Source: Sternotherus odoratus (taxonomy: Eukaryota; Chordata; Testudines; Kinosternidae). Taken from it: a stretch of 64,000 nt of DNA. Position 1 is the first letter of the stretch. Every line of letters begins with the position of its first letter. The notes under the pieces are model-generated. The model ran no database searches. It saw nothing but the letters and a program-made list of their open reading frames with translations, and was not told where the DNA came from. Positions 1-15,573 of the stretch are shown piece by piece. The translations under genes were made by a program, and so were the position numbers. Where the stretch lies: assembly GCA_032164245.1 (NCBI GenBank), contig JAVMKO010000002.1, positions 182,968,920 to 183,032,919 of the forward strand. Reading direction: 5' to 3'.

Positions 1-1233
<1,233 letters not shown>

Positions 1234-2024
1234 TAAGTGAAATGTTACTCTATGGTGTCATTCATGTTGGACCAAACTCTGTGCTCTGACATTTTTTCAG
1301 TGTCCTCAATGACTGACGTGAAATATTCAGTTTTGAGCTGAACAGTGTGGCTGCTTGGCTCAAAATGAAACATCACACGCTGAACACTGAGAGGTTGATA
1401 TGTTCATCTTCAGTTGGAATTTGACTGTTAGCACAGCTAGTAACAGCCACAGGTAGGATCTTCAAAAGCATACAAGTCTCTTAGGAACACAAATCCCACT
1501 GACTATGCTCCTAAGTAGCCTCAATGTTTTTGAAAATCCCTCTCTTTAGTTAATTATCTGACATGCATCCAATTATGCAAACCCCAAATGTCGCAAGCTA
1601 GGTTCTTTTAGAATGCCAGTAAATGTGCATTAACTCCTCACCAAAGCCCCAGTACCCTATAAGTAATCCTGTGTCATATGAAACCTTTTTTTTTTACATA
1701 TATGTAAATATTCAGAGCCAGAATCAACATTTGGATCTTTTTTTAGCCAGCATAAAGAGAGAGCCACATACGTCCTTCCATTGCCCAGTCTGCCAGTTTT
1801 CCCCTCCACCTCTGTGACCTACCCTTCTCCTAACAAGTCACGTTATTGTCATCGGCCTCTGGCCATCTCAGTAACAGAAGATCAACCAGATGTAGCAACT
1901 CCCTGGTTGTGCCAGCCCTACACTAACTAGACATTCTCCTATGCCAGGGAAATCCCCAGTTAGCTACTTAAACCAGCTTTAAAATCTGCTTTATGCCACT
2001 AATAGGTTGCTGAATGTGTGTCTC

Positions 2025-2294
2025 AGGGCTTGTCTTCACTACCACGGGGAGGGATCGATCTTTTGGCAATTGATTTATCGTGTCTCGTCAAGACGCGATA
2101 AATCGATTGCCAGCAGCGCCCCCGTCGACTCCAGAACTCCAGCTCGCCAAAAGGCGCAAGCTGGAGTCGACGGGGGAACACGCCGCCGCCATGAGGACGG
2201 CAGGTAAGTCGGCTGTAGATATGCCAAATTTGCATATCTACAGCCAATCTTCTCTCCCCCTCCCCCGCCTCCTCCCCCCGTGAAGACCAGCCCT
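2025..2294. mobile_element. MITE with three internal perfect or near-perfect hairpins
   Basis: The terminal inverted repeats are AGGGCTTGTCTTCAC at the left and the complement of AGGGCTGGTCTTCAC at the right, 14 of 15 bases matching. Inside are three consecutive foldbacks: about 2065-2117 (16-bp arms, one mismatch), 2119-2134 with 2161-2176 (perfect 16-bp arms), and 2211-2224 with 2232-2245 (perfect 14-bp arms, 7-nt loop). Nothing coding is seen. The AGGGCTTGTCTACAC-like ends suggest a non-autonomous hAT-type family common in reptile genomes, by recollection. No clear target-site duplication was found. Confidence 0.65.
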
Positions 2295-3090
2295 CAGTGA
2301 GGCTGCTGCTGGCTACAGGCAGGGGAAAGCAGCAGCTGGGGTAAGAAGGGCAAGTTAGTAGAGGGTAGGGTTTTTTGGGAGCCTGTTAAGGGAAAATGTA
2401 GGAGTGAGTTTGGGAGCTGATATCCCCAATTGCCTCTCTGTAATGCTGGGTCTGAGAGGATGTCAGAGAATGCCTTAAAACTTCATAAAAATAAACAGAA
2501 TTATTCAAATTCCTTTGAAAACTCAGATAAATTATGTGCTTGACTGATGACTTCAATGTTACCTGCTCATATCACGGTTACATTCTTCACCCTACCATTA
2601 ACCTAATATGCAGTTTAACATTACAATCCTGGTACATCTGTGATATGTGGCTAGTAACAGGTGCTTCATCACAGGCTTTGTAACTGTTAAATGTAATTCC
2701 CATTTGCTAATTTCACTCGTCTAAATCTTTTAATTAACACATATACACTGATAAATTTTGATGCTTATCAAAAATGCACCGAAAAAGGTTCCTCTGTTAC
2801 TTATTTGAGAAGCTGAAAGTAATGGTGAAAATCATGACACCTATGCAGAAAGCATGCACAACATAGACGTTAAAAGATCCTCTTCACTTATGACCCCCAG
2901 TGAGTCTTTGGACCATCTCACATGTTGTTGTTGTCATTTCAGTGAATTACTTTTAGACTCACCTGTCCAATCCACACTTTTTTAGGAATGGCTCCACAAT
3001 GTGTATATTTGATTGCTATTTTTTAAAAAAGCAACGACTATTATCTTTATGGATCCATTCAAAGTATATGTTTTTGGGTTGTTTTTTTAA

Positions 3091-3294
<204 letters not shown>

Positions 3295-3712
3295 TGATGT
3301 TTTCTGTGGTTTGCTGGAGGGGGAAGCATAATAAATGGTAGTGAAGCATGATTTTGATTCCTGTGAAGAAGACATTGAACAGCACCAAGGATGCAATTAA
3401 TCATAACTGATCTTTTCCATGTGACAGAATACCCATTAATTTGATATGGAATATTATATCTTTCACAGATGATGAGGCAAAGGGGGAGAGAAAGTGGCAA
3501 GAAATCACAGTTCTTAACTATCTGGTTCTGATTAGAATACATTTTTGTATTCTATAATATATATATTTTTTAATGATTAAGAGAAGGAGATATGTCTGCA
3601 CTCAGCAGTGGTGGTGAAGATTGATGTTGCTACTAGAAAGTATGAAAATTCTGTATAGACTAATAGACATGCCATAATATTTGTTGCTGAGTTGAACTGC
3701 TTAGACTTGCTT

Positions 3713-4085
3713 AAAGGCCAAGATTTTCAAAAGTGACTAGTGATTTCTTTAGGGGTCTCTTTTTTTCAGTACTCAATTTGGGAAACCTCCGAGAGGGTTG
3801 ATTTTTTTCAGAAAGGGCTTAGCACTCAGCTTTCAAAATGAGGACTTTCAAGGTATTTCAAGTTTTGGTTGCCAAAAACTAAGGTACTCAATCACTATTC
3901 ACTCTCAGGGTAGCAATGTAGGAGTTACTTAGGCTGTGTAACACAGACATAGCCTATGTCAGCATTGCTGCACCTAGTATAGACTCAGGCCCAGATTTTT
4001 AAAGGTATTTAAACATTGCTCTGCTCGGCATTGCAATGCCTAACAGATTTAGGTACCTAAGTCTTATTTTCAAAAGGAATTCAGG
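3713..4085. repeat. Diverged interspersed repeat with self-complementary stretches
   Basis: The segment contains phrases such as GGCCAAGATTTTCAAAAGTG, TCAGAAAGGGCTTAGCACTCAG and CTTTCAAAATGAGGACTTTCAAGGT that recur in sauropsid genomes as part of foldback-type repeats (recollection). A second piece at about 3985-4085 has a similar GGCCCAGATTTTTAAAGGTATTTA start. The boundaries are approximate and the family is not named. Confidence 0.4.
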
Positions 4086-4094
4086 CACAAGGAG

Positions 4095-4435
4095 CCTAAA
4101 TCCCATTAACAGTCACAACTGCTGGGAGCCCCAGGCCTTTTAAATTGCCGACGGAGCCCCTGGCCGTTGCTGTTCCGGCAGTGGGCTCCAGCGGCAATTT
4201 TAAAGGGCCTGGGGCTCTCAGCTACAGCAGAGTCCTGGGACCTTTAAATTGCTGCCCGAGTCCCGGGGCTCCTGGCTGCCTCCAATACCTGGGGGCTCTG
4301 GCAGCGAGGCTCTAGTGGCAATTTAAAGGGACCAGGGCTTCGGATGCTGCTGGGAGCCGAAGCCCTTTAAATTGAGGGCCTGGGGAAGCCGGTTCAGTAT
4401 GCCATACCGTACTGGGTTACTTTCACCTCTGGCCT
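4095..4435 (-). repeat. GC-rich interspersed repeat, copy 1
   Basis: This GC-rich block sits in an AT-rich intron and has several alternating short modules of the type GGGCCTGGGGCTC...TTTAAATTGC and their complements. It ends with TACTTTCACCTCTGGCC. The complement of that end, CCAGAGGTG, starts the related block at 18914, so the two are copies of one family in opposite orientation. No coding potential is evident. Confidence 0.5.
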
Positions 4436-4439
4436 GGTG

Positions 4440-7195
4440 GGAAATTTTTATAATGGCAGGTTCTTGCAGGCAAAATAATCTGTCTGGTTCTGACCTTGGC
4501 CAGTTGCTTATGTATAACGTTTGATTTAGTGGAAATGCACTGTTAAAGGAATGTTTGAATAAGGAAGTGAAAAGTAGTATTGGTAATGGTCATTCAAACC
4601 TGATTTATGCTTTTCGTGTGAAACAAGTGATGTGGAAGATCTACATTATAAAAAAGAGTAGTTAAGATGATGAGGGGCTTTTATGGGAAGCTTGTTAAAA
4701 TCTAGTCCATGAAATTTAAGTTTTCTCAGGATTTTTCTCAGAAAAAATTAAGTTTTTCTTCATTGCCTCAAAGTTGGCAATGAAGACATCTAAAGTTGCT
4801 ATGAATGTTTCTTCTTAGGGCTTTTAGGAGCTTTTGCATCCTGTTTACAATACTGCCCCTGGGGGCCAAATATATTGAAACGTCTAATTCTGTAAGTAGT
4901 TTTACCTGTTGCAGTTACATCAAGTTTATTTCTTTAACTGTTTACCAAAGTTCTGTTACTTTTTGCTGAAGACGAGAAAGTTTATTAGGCTGAAATCTCT
5001 AATTTCTCCCTGTCCCTCTCATCCTCAGCTATTATTTAACCATTAAACTTTTCAGACCACAATGGAATGCCAAGTACAAAAAGCTCTACAATTTATAGCC
5101 AACAAAATATATGTATCCTATTTTTGGATGAGGCCTTTGATATCGACTATCCCTATAGTTCCCCCTCACACTGAAGGACTGCTGCATCAGACTGGTCATT
5201 GTGTATTCAAAGGTTGTTAGTCCTCTTATAGAAAATTATCTTTGTCTCCTCTGACATTGGGGAACACTTGGATTGCTTTATGCCTAAAGATTTTTGTGGA
5301 TTGTTTTTATCTAACAAGTTATGGTGGTGCTTATGCTGCTCCATGGACAGTTTAAGTAGTGTTCAGAAACCGTAGTTCTCAACAGGAGAAGTAACTGAGT
5401 TCGTTTTAGTTCTCCTCTTGCTTGCAAATCTTAATTGTGCCATAATGTGGCAGTGTTCTACTGTATTTTTTTAGATGAAGTTGGAATTTATATAATTACA
5501 ATTGATAGTTTTGTGTTCAGTAAAAGACCTTATGCACTTTGGAAAAACAAAATCTGTAAATATAAAGTGCTGACTTAGAGAAAAAAATCAAGTGTTTGGT
5601 TTGGGTGCTGCATATTCAGTGATACAAATATTTAGTGAGGTTGAGTTCAGATCCTTAGAGGGTTATTTAGAAAAATTAAAAACAAAAGTGTTGTTCAGAC
5701 TTTTGATTGCAAAGAGACTATAGTATTTATTTTAATAGTAATCATGTTTAATAGTAATCATGTTTACATAAAAAGCATATATATAATATGCTTTTTAAGT
5801 AAACATTTGTGGTTTTAATTTCTCATGGTTAATGTGTGAAGAAATCCACCATTGGCGGTATTTATATTACTTGGTCATATGAATGTTTGTTGGAATATAT
5901 ATCCTTTCCCAATGAGGTTCTAAATATAATACATATATCACTTAAATCTGGTGGCTTTTTTTTTTCCAGAGACTAAAGTAAATTCATGTAGATGAGTTTC
6001 TGATAGCCTTCCTCAAAAACATCAGGATTTACCTGCTAAAAGACCAGCAGTCCAAACAAGTATTCTTAGAGTTGATAAGATTGGAGTTAAACCACTATCA
6101 TTTTTTGTCGCTCTCTTTCAAAACAGCAGAGGTACTTGGGGCACACGTTTACCTTTGTTGTATGCAGGGGCATGAGCCATACAAAGTCTCCACACTCAAG
6201 TGGGCTAGTGTGGCTTTCCATTGAGAACATGAAATATGACCTTTTTCATTGTTTGTAAGATGATTGCATTCCTGATTGTGTAAATTCAGAGAAGGAGGAA
6301 ATCATTCACTTTTTCCTGCACTCTTCAACAAATCTTATGTGCCTTTGGCCTTTTTTCAATTAACAGATCACATGGGCACACTAAGGTGGCTCTACCTTTA
6401 ATGTAATCAGCTACCTGGTGTTCCATCTTACACTGAGAAGATCCAAAGTTACCTCTCTTGACTTTACTTCATGCTGACCTTTATGTGACTATAAGAGAAA
6501 GCTTATGTGTCACAGGGCTGGATGTACATTGTGCATCCATTTACATACCAAATTACTCCTTTCTGTACTGCTTTCTTCCTCTTCCCTTGTTATTCTCCAC
6601 CCCACTTCCCCTCATTCCTGGGATTTGGACTACACCATTCCAGAGTAGTGAGGTTTTCAAAGTTGCCAGATTGGGACCTGTCAGTGAAGCTGAGCCATCA
6701 ACAGCTAGAGTTATAAGGTTCAGAGGGGGGGGAAGGTTGGTCCATATTCCTCCCCATTATCTCATCTTTCCCCTTCAGCTTCAGGCAGACACTTTCCCTA
6801 GCAGCTTTAGTCTCCGTTAAACAAGCATGGGACAAGATACATTTAAGGTGGAAGAAGTGGTATAGGGGCTCAGTCTGCAACTTTGTAATTTTCCCTTATG
6901 GGATTCCTCTGCCTGGAGTGCATTACAAGTCCTTCACCTGTGTGATGCTCAGATGCTATGGTGATAGGTGCCACTATAAGTGCCTAGAATCCTGGATAGC
7001 TCTATCCAGCTGGAGGGAGAGGAAGCTGGGCTTTGAAGGTGAGGATGCACAGAGGCTCAGTTTTTGGGCCCAGTGGAAACTAATGTCAGGTCTATGAATG
7101 AGTCAAAATCTCCTCAGACAGGAACCAGAAAACAGTAGGAGACACACCCTTTCTTCTACATATCTTAGATCTTAGGCCTCTAAGATCTCCAGAGT
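4440..7195. other. ICA1 intron, no gene recognised
   Basis: AT-rich intron sequence. I see one strong foldback (5761-5805, listed separately) and nothing else I can name. The open frames here are short and carry no recognisable motifs. Confidence 0.5.
5761..5805. repeat. Foldback, 20-bp arms, 5-nt loop
   Basis: TGTTTACATAAAAAGCATAT at 5761-5780 pairs with 5786-5805 with a single mismatch across the loop ATATA. It may be the core of a small palindromic element or simply an AT-rich cruciform-forming sequence. Confidence 0.7.
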
Positions 7196-7700
7196 TGTCA
7201 CGGAGTCACCTGGAACTACTCCGAATGAAGCCAGCCAGGACTGTGGGGGAGCAGGCCTCCTCCCTCTGAGCAGACTGTCTCCAGGGCAAGAAGTTTATGC
7301 AGCTTTGACCTTCCTGAGTCTGAACTCAGAACAGTCAGCATCCCTGTCCACACCATGTGCGTCCCGCAGCAAGTCTGCCCAGGCAGGGTTACTGGGCAAG
7401 CCAGAGATTGCACCCCAACTCGCAGTCAGATGTGACTCTCAGCCAGCCGGTAAAACAGAAGGTGTATTAGTCTACAGGAACACAATGTAGGATAGAACTT
7501 ATTAGCACAGAAATCAGTAACTTTCAGCCAAGTCCCATAGCATCTGTGCAGGCAGCTGAAGCCGCTCCTGCAAAAGTCTCACACCCTTATTCCCACCATG
7601 TAGACATTGGTGCAATACACTGGGAAAATGAGCACACACAGCATTCATGCAAAACAGTAAGACTCACATAGGCTCACGTACAGCATAACAAGGGGAAATC
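7196..7700 (-). mobile_element. Probable degenerate LTR, antisense
   Basis: The left edge TGTCACGGAGTCACC, the run of CCAGGCAGGGTTACTGGG, and AAAACAGAAGGTGTATTAG resemble, from memory, an LTR family common in turtle genomes. In antisense, that family carries an AATAAA signal at about the position where this copy has the mutated form AATACA. The right boundary is not defined and no internal retroviral genes adjoin it, so this would be a decayed solo or fragmentary LTR. Confidence 0.4.
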
Positions 7701-8142
7701 CCTATTCCATCACACATGTATTTGTATCTTATTAGGATCCTCATTCTTGCATGCAAGGACACCCATGGGGTATATCAGACATTAAGCCATGAATGCCAAA
7801 TTCTATAATTGACAAAGGAGAAATAATTTATTCACCTAAAAATAAAAATGTGAGTCTGGGAACAGGAATATTTTGAATACCCGGTACAGTTTCACACATT
7901 TTAGAACATTGCAGATCAAAGAATTCTTGCCAAGATAACAAAACCATGCTGATGCTTATGTGGACTTCTGCAGTAGCATAACTGGCTGGGGACAAGTTCT
8001 GTATTGTGTTTAAAAATGGAACCCAGACACCTCTCCAAAGCCACATCCCCACAAACCCAGTCGTAAATTTCCCTTGGTCAGAGACACAAACAGGTAAGCA
8101 AGAAATATTTATAAAAACAATCATGTATGTTTTGTGTTTTCC

Positions 8143-9895
<1,753 letters not shown>

Positions 9896-9899
9896 CAGT

Positions 9900-10640
9900 T
9901 TACATCTGAAGGTGCTAGGGAATGTGTTAGTGACTATACTAAACAGCTATTTGTAACCTTTGGAAAGTCATGCGGAACTGCGAACGTACCAAAGGACTGG
10001 GATGGGAAGAAAACCAAATATGAAACCAATCTTTGAAATAAGAGCAGTCTTAGAAATTGCTGTGTTGTAAACCTAATTTTGCTCCCTGGTAAAATGAGAA
10101 GAAAATCTGTAAGCATTTAGAGGATAACAGAATGAAGAGTACTAAACAATGCAGATTTATAAATAAAATGTCTTGGAAGAGCAATATTTTTAATCAAATT
10201 ACTAAATTAGGAGAAAAAGGAATTGCATTAAATGTAATAAATCTGGGCTTTAGTGAAGTATTGGCTTGATATAGTGCCTTGTGAAGTCTTACTGAAAAAA
10301 AATGTGAACAAAAATTGGCTAGGATAGCAAGCACTCTCAGGAGTTTTGAAAATTGCCTGAAGAACCATAAACACAGTTACAAAGAATCATGGAAAATAAA
10401 GACAAACTATCTCTGCCAAGGCAAGATTGTGTTTTATAATGAATTTTCCTAGTATTTTGTCCGGTGTGATAAAAATAATTAAATTGAGGCTGATACTCAC
10501 TGAGGTGCTACAGAGATGGATGTCCCCCTTATTTTATTCACAGCTTTGAGGAATCCAGAAAAAGGGAGCACCAATTTTAATTACATTTGCAAATGATATT
10601 TGATGGGGGGGAGGTGTTTTCACTTGCGGTGCAGCAAAGT
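9900..10640 (+). mobile_element. Very degenerate CR1/L3-like LINE fragment
   Basis: Short blocks resemble the CR1/L3 reverse-transcriptase region at the DNA level. Examples are TGTAATAAATCTGGGCTTTAGTGAAG with GCTTGATATAGTGCC (the DF-KAFD-V region) near 10230-10280, and ACATTTGCAAATGATATTT (the FADD region) near 10585-10605. All frames are broken. The assignment rests on remembered family patterns. Confidence 0.4.
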
Positions 10641-10851
10641 GTTCTGAATCTGTTAAAGAAAACTGTGCCGGCATAAGCCTGTTGAATGGGCAATACACTT
10701 TCAGCTGCCATAATTACTAACTGCTGTGTGTGGACGGTAACCATGATATTAGTTGGTTACCAGCTCTGGTAAAAGCTGCAACGTCGATAGCATCTAGCTG
10801 CGTTCGGTATTAGTTGCCGTTTCCAAGTGATCTTCCAGGCTTAGGCTATGT

Positions 10852-10985
10852 CTGTCCTCAAAACGCTACAGCAGCACAGCTGCAGCGCTGTAGATACATC
10901 CCTGTAGCATTTCAGTGTAGTCATTTACTAGAGATGGAGGGGTTCTCCCATTGCTGTAGGTAATCCACCTCCCCAAGAGGTGGTT
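10852..10985. mobile_element. Partial hAT-type MITE
   Basis: It starts with TTAGGCTATGTCTGTCC and contains ACGCTACAGCAGCACAGC and GGTTCTCCCATTGCTGTAGG, phrases I associate with a foldback MITE family of sauropsids. The right half that would carry the matching terminal repeat is missing. Confidence 0.45.
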
Positions 10986-11569
10986 GACACACACTGTACC
11001 TCAAAATAGCACCATTTAACCACCATATTCATTGTTCATATATGGTTGTGAAATTTCATACAAGGCATGTCAGGTAAGATACCATGTGATGCTATATTTA
11101 TTTATGTGCATTATGTGACTTTGCTCCATGATGATTGTTGAAATATGTTGAGTGTGGGGAACTAGCAGTGGGCGACTCCCAGTGAAAGCAAAGGAGGTAA
11201 CCCACACCTAGGCTACCGTTAAACCACCATTGACCAACAGGAGAATTGTAAATAAAAGATGTGCAGCTCAATGACAGACCATTGTGCAAGCACCACAGAA
11301 GCAGAATTGCTCAACTCTATGACTTCGTTTCACAAGCATCACACTATGGGGCTTCTCAACTCTCTCATTTAGCAATGCCCATCAGGATATGCCTGGGCCA
11401 GTATCTCTCCAGGGACATCAATTAAAAGTATAAAATAAGGCCAGTGGCATCGTGAGACTAGCTCTGTCCTCTCCCACTTACGCTGAAGGCGGCAAGAACT
11501 CTGGGAAGACAAAGACTTGAATGAGGAGACTAGTCCCAAGGGGAGAAATAAATTTAGCTTATGTATTAG

Positions 11570-12390
11570 ACTTATTTGTTTTGGTTTTCAGTGAGAAGAT
11601 TGGTGGAGATTGGAGGTTTGATAGAGTGGATGCCAGTGAAAATGAGATAGGATCAGAGGCTAAAATAAGGAAAGAACAAGTTAAAAATTACTTAGACAAG
11701 TTAGATGTCTTCAGATCACTAGGGCCTGATGAAATGCATCCTAGAATGCTCAAAGAGCTGACAGAGGAGAGAGCTGAGCCATTAGCAATTGTCTTTGAAA
11801 AGTCAAGGAAGACCGGAGACATTCCAGAAGACTGGAAAAGGGCAAATATAGTGCCCACCTATAAAAAGGGGAAAAAGGACAACCTGGGGAATTACAGACC
11901 AGTCAGCTTAATTTCTGTACCCAGAAAGATAATGGAACAAATAATTAAGCAATCCATTTGCAAATGCTTAGCACCTAATAAGGTGATAAATAACAGTCAG
12001 CATGAATTTAATTGAAATCGTGTCAAACCAACCTGATAGCTTTCTTTGACAGGGTAAAAATCCTTGTAGATAGCAGGGAAGTGGTAAATGTGGTATATCT
12101 TGATTTTTAGGAAGGCTTTTGATATTGTCTCACATGACCTTCTCATATACAATCTAGAGAAATAAAACCTAGTTGGAGCTACTATAAAGTGGGTACATAA
12201 CTGGACATGAAAACTTCAAGGTCAGAATGGTTAAGCACTGGAATAAATTGCCTAGGGAGGTTGTGGAATCTCCCATCATTGGGGAGTTTTAAGAGCAGAT
12301 TGGACAAACACCAGTTGGGGTGGTCTAGATAATACTTAGTACCGCCTGTAACATCCAGTGAGAAAACGGTTTGATTCAACTCTTGCTTAG
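11570..12390 (+). pseudogene. CR1 LINE fragment: reverse transcriptase and 3' end
   Basis: The frame open from 11521 to 12015 encodes a CR1-type reverse-transcriptase N-terminal segment: LGPDEMHPRMLKEL, then GDIPEDWKRANIVP and NYRPVSLISVPRKIMEQII. It is cut by a stop near 12015. A frame-shifted remnant follows (FDIVSHDLL-like at about 12118-12145), and then a CR1 C-terminal and 3' section near 12208-12390 (TGGAATAAATTGCC, GGGAGGTTGTGGAATCTCC). The catalytic FADD region is deleted. It is a dead 5'-truncated copy in the same orientation as ICA1. Confidence 0.8.
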
Positions 12391-13490
12391 CCTAAAAGTT
12401 TAGGATTTAGAATGCATGTATACTTTTTATTTTCTTAAGGAAACGATCTCTGATCTTTATATCTACTACTTATAATCTAACTTTCTGTAGTTCACAAACT
12501 TATTTTAATGTTTTATCCTTATCAGTGAGTTTGTGTAAAGTTCTTGGGAAATCTGCTCAGATTACAAAGGCTGGTGCATGTCCACTTTCCTTAGACAAAG
12601 TGGCAAACTAATAAATAAGCTTGCACAGTTCAAGAAAAGGTCTTGAGCAGTGTAGGACTGTGTATTTCTGGGGTGCAAGGGTGGGGGGTTGGGAGATTTG
12701 CTGCTGTTTCCCTGTGTATAATTCATGAGTGCTTTGGAGAGTATTCAGACGGTTTAGGTGGGTGTAATTTTGCATACTGGTGGCTGAGTGATAAGTGGCT
12801 GGAGGGGTTTGCTGCTTGTCCCTGGCAAAGCCTTATGAGAGAAAGCCCAGGCAGGAGAGTTAAACGGGCACAGTGATCCCTGAGTTCCAGGGTGTACCCT
12901 GGGGATCCCGTCAGAGTTGCAGCTAGGTTGAGGGAAGAATTTTTCTGTCAACCTAGTGCTATCTATGCTAGGTATTCGCTCAGTTTCACTGTGTGTCTCG
13001 GGAGGGAAGGGGGTGGATTTTTCATACTCCTGAGCAATGTAGCTAAACCCATGAAACATTTTTGTGTCTTAATCCAGGGGTGGGAACCTACAGGCCAGAG
13101 CCGGCCCAACAGACCTTTCAATCTGGCCCTCAAGCTCCTTCTGGGGAGTGATGTAGGGGGCTTGCCCCACTCTGTGCGGTTCCCAGGAAGCAGCCTGCAT
13201 GACCTCGTACTACATAGGAGCTGCTTCCAGCTCCTACGTAGTACGAGGAGGTGTGCCAGGCGGCTGTGGGCGCTTCCCCGTATGCGGGTGCCACTCCTGC
13301 AGCTCCCATTAGCTGCAGTTCCCAGCCAATGGGAGCTGCGGAGCGGTGCCTGCACATGCTTTTGGGAGCTGCTTCAGGTAAGAGCCTGCACCCTTGAGCC
13401 CCCAAAGGCTCCTGCACACCAATCCCCTGCCCCAGCCCTGATCCCCTTCCCACCTTCCTAACCCCTTGGTCTCAGCTTGGAGCACCCTCC

Positions 13491-15330
13491 TGTTGACAAC
13501 ATGGCTCTTCACTGGCTCCAGGTGGAGCAGATCACTGTCATACCTATGAAAAAGGTCCACAGTAATTATCTGCAATACACAGCAGTTTATTGAGAAGGAA
13601 TTACACAAGCAGTAAAGGGTTATATTAAGCACATAACTCCTATGTTAGACATTAAGAGCTATACATTCCTCATAAAGAGTCTCTCTCTCACAAACATACC
13701 CAAACAGGCCCTGTACTGGTCTCATGCAGTTCCTGCTTGGCAAACAGAGAAGGTGCCAATTTTATAGATGGCTTTTTCCCTCCTGGTCTGTTCTTCTCAG
13801 CTCTCTGGTATGTTTCGGATTCCCTCGAGGCAAGGCCTTGGTTGTCTTGCAACCCCTCTAGTTCTCAGTCCTACTCAAGCCCATGGAGCAGAGTTCTGGC
13901 TACTTCAAGCATCAATTAAGGACTCCCAACCACATTAATTTACTTTGCTTGATTCTTATACTCTTTTGTTTTTTTCCCCTCAAAGGAGTCGCATGTCTTA
14001 AAAGCATGCCCAGTGGGCGTGTGGTTACTAATTTTTACCTAGGGTTATCATATTTCAGCAATCAAAAAAGAGGACATGGGGAGGGGCCCACCCTAACCCC
14101 AACCCCGCCCCTGTGCCATCCACTCCCTCCCACTTCCCGTCCCCCTCAGAACTCCTAACCTCTTTCCCCCTGCTCCTTGTCCCCTGACTAACCCCTTCTG
14201 GGACCCCTACCCCTAACTGCCCCCTCAGGACACCACCCCACCTCCTATCTAAGCCTCCCTGCAGCTCCATGGGCTCTGCCCCCTCAGAAACCCCCCTACC
14301 CCTTCTCCAATCCCTGGCCCCCTTACTGTGTCCCTGACTGCCCCCTCCTGGGATCCCGTCCCTAACTGCCCCCCAGGACCCCACCCCATCCCCATCTAAG
14401 CCTCCCTGCAGCACCATGGGCTCTGCCTCGTCCAGAAACTGTCTGCCCCCCCTTACCATGCTGCTCAAAACAGCATGTCGGGCTCTATGCAGAGCCCGAC
14501 ACGCTGCCACGCTCCCCAGTGCAACGCACACAGCCCAGTCCCTGCCCCTGCAGAGTGCTGCAGAGCGGCGCACTGGGCAGCAGGGGAGGAGGATCTCTAC
14601 AGCTGCCCCCAATACGAGGATCAGGTGGGCAATCTGAGGCTGTGGGGAAAGAGAGGAGGGGAGGAGCTCAGCTCTAGAGCTGCCGGAGGCCATGGCCAGC
14701 CTGAGAACGCAGGGAGGGAGGAGAAGAGCTTTAGAGCAGGACCAGCGCCGCAATCTGATAATACAGCGTGGGAGTGGGGGGAGGAGGAGGAGGAGGAGGA
14801 GTGGCGCTCTCTGCCAGAGTGGCTTAATCCAGCCAGTCTCTCTTGTCAGCCATGCTGCGCTCTGCACGGGGAGGTGAGGGAACTGTGGACCTTTTCCAAT
14901 TGGCGCCTGGACACTATTTATAACTCAAAAACCCGGACATGTCCGGGAGAATCCGGACTTATGGTAACCCTATTTTTACCTAATGAGAATCTTAGAAGGG
15001 GCTGAGGGTGGTCCCGAAGGAAGATCACCCCATGTTTACTCAATCATCAGTCAGTTTACTCATTAATCACTCTGACTCTCTGCGTGGTGTCCTTCCTGTA
15101 AGGTCACTGCAGCCAGGTTGACCTGTGCTCCATAATGTAACTTTATACATGTGAGAGTTCAATATCCATTGTACATGCAGACTGCCAGTTCTTTATCAAA
15201 TTCGCTTCTGCTTAAAGGGAGCCTGCTTCCAGGATTCTCTGCAGCCATTCAGCCATGTCTAAGTCATGACAAGTTATGCTCTCACCATTCATTCTGTACG
15301 GCCACACCACGGTTTGGCTTCATCCCCACA
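13491..15330 (-). mobile_element. Probable solo LTR inside the hAT element, itself interrupted
   Basis: On the minus strand the segment starts TGTGGGGATGAAGCC and ends GTTGTCAACA, the TG...CA termini of an LTR. The hAT sequence resumes on either side (GAGCACCCTCC on the left, CCCCCTGCACCCC on the right), giving an imperfect 6-bp target duplication (CCCTCC / CCCCCT). On the minus strand there is a TATAAA at 15147-15142 and an AATAAA at 13591-13586, about 95 bp before the 3' end, as expected for U5. Without the inner hAT insertion it is about 0.9 kb. There are no retroviral genes, so it is a solo LTR. Confidence 0.55.
14040..14972. mobile_element. hAT-type non-autonomous element, innermost layer
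   Basis: The termini are TAGGGTTATCATATTTC on the left and CTTATGGTAACCCTA on the right. The flanking 8-bp duplication TTTTTACC is perfect (14032-14039 and 14973-14980), diagnostic of hAT-type integration. The 0.93-kb interior is C-rich and purine-rich in parts (GAGGAGG run at 14780-14800). It keeps long but meaningless open frames on the minus strand. No transposase is seen. The related end ACCCGGACATGTCCGGG near 14931 is a local palindrome. Confidence 0.88.
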
Positions 15331-15573
15331 CCCCCTGCACCCCAAGCCTCTCATCCCCAGTCCCATCCCAGAGTCCTCTTCCCCCCTGTACCCTAACCTC
15401 CTACTCTAGCTCAAAGCCCCCTCCCTCACCTCTTCTTTTTGGGCCTCATCCCCTCCCACACTCCAACCCCAATTTTGTGAGCATTCATGGACCGCCATAC
15501 AATTTCCATACCCCCTATGTGGCCCTCAGGCCAAAAAGTTTGCCCAATGCGGCTTAATCCAATGTAGAGGAAC

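Larger units (their letters stand above)
13076..15552. mobile_element. hAT-type element, outer layer of a three-level nest
   Basis: The left end AGGGGTGGGAACC and the right end, whose complement reads CCGCATTGGGCAAACTTTTT, fit the CAGGGGTGGGCAAACT-type terminal repeats of a hAT family. The flanks are an 8-bp direct duplication, CTTAATCC, at 13068-13075 and 15553-15560. The interior (C-rich, e.g. CAGCTCCCATTAGCTGCAG and CCCTCAGGCCAAAAAG) occupies only 13076-13490 and 15331-15552. The rest is the inserted LTR listed below. No transposase frame is visible. Confidence 0.75.

Noticed and set aside
11100..11520. Possible LTR with TATAAAAT near 11430 before the CR1 fragment
   Set aside because: TATA-like and splice-donor-like strings occur, but no TG...CA ends or target duplication could be defined.
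14055..14867. 270-codon minus-strand frame
   Set aside because: It lies inside a non-autonomous hAT element with matching target duplications. Low-complexity composition, no domain.
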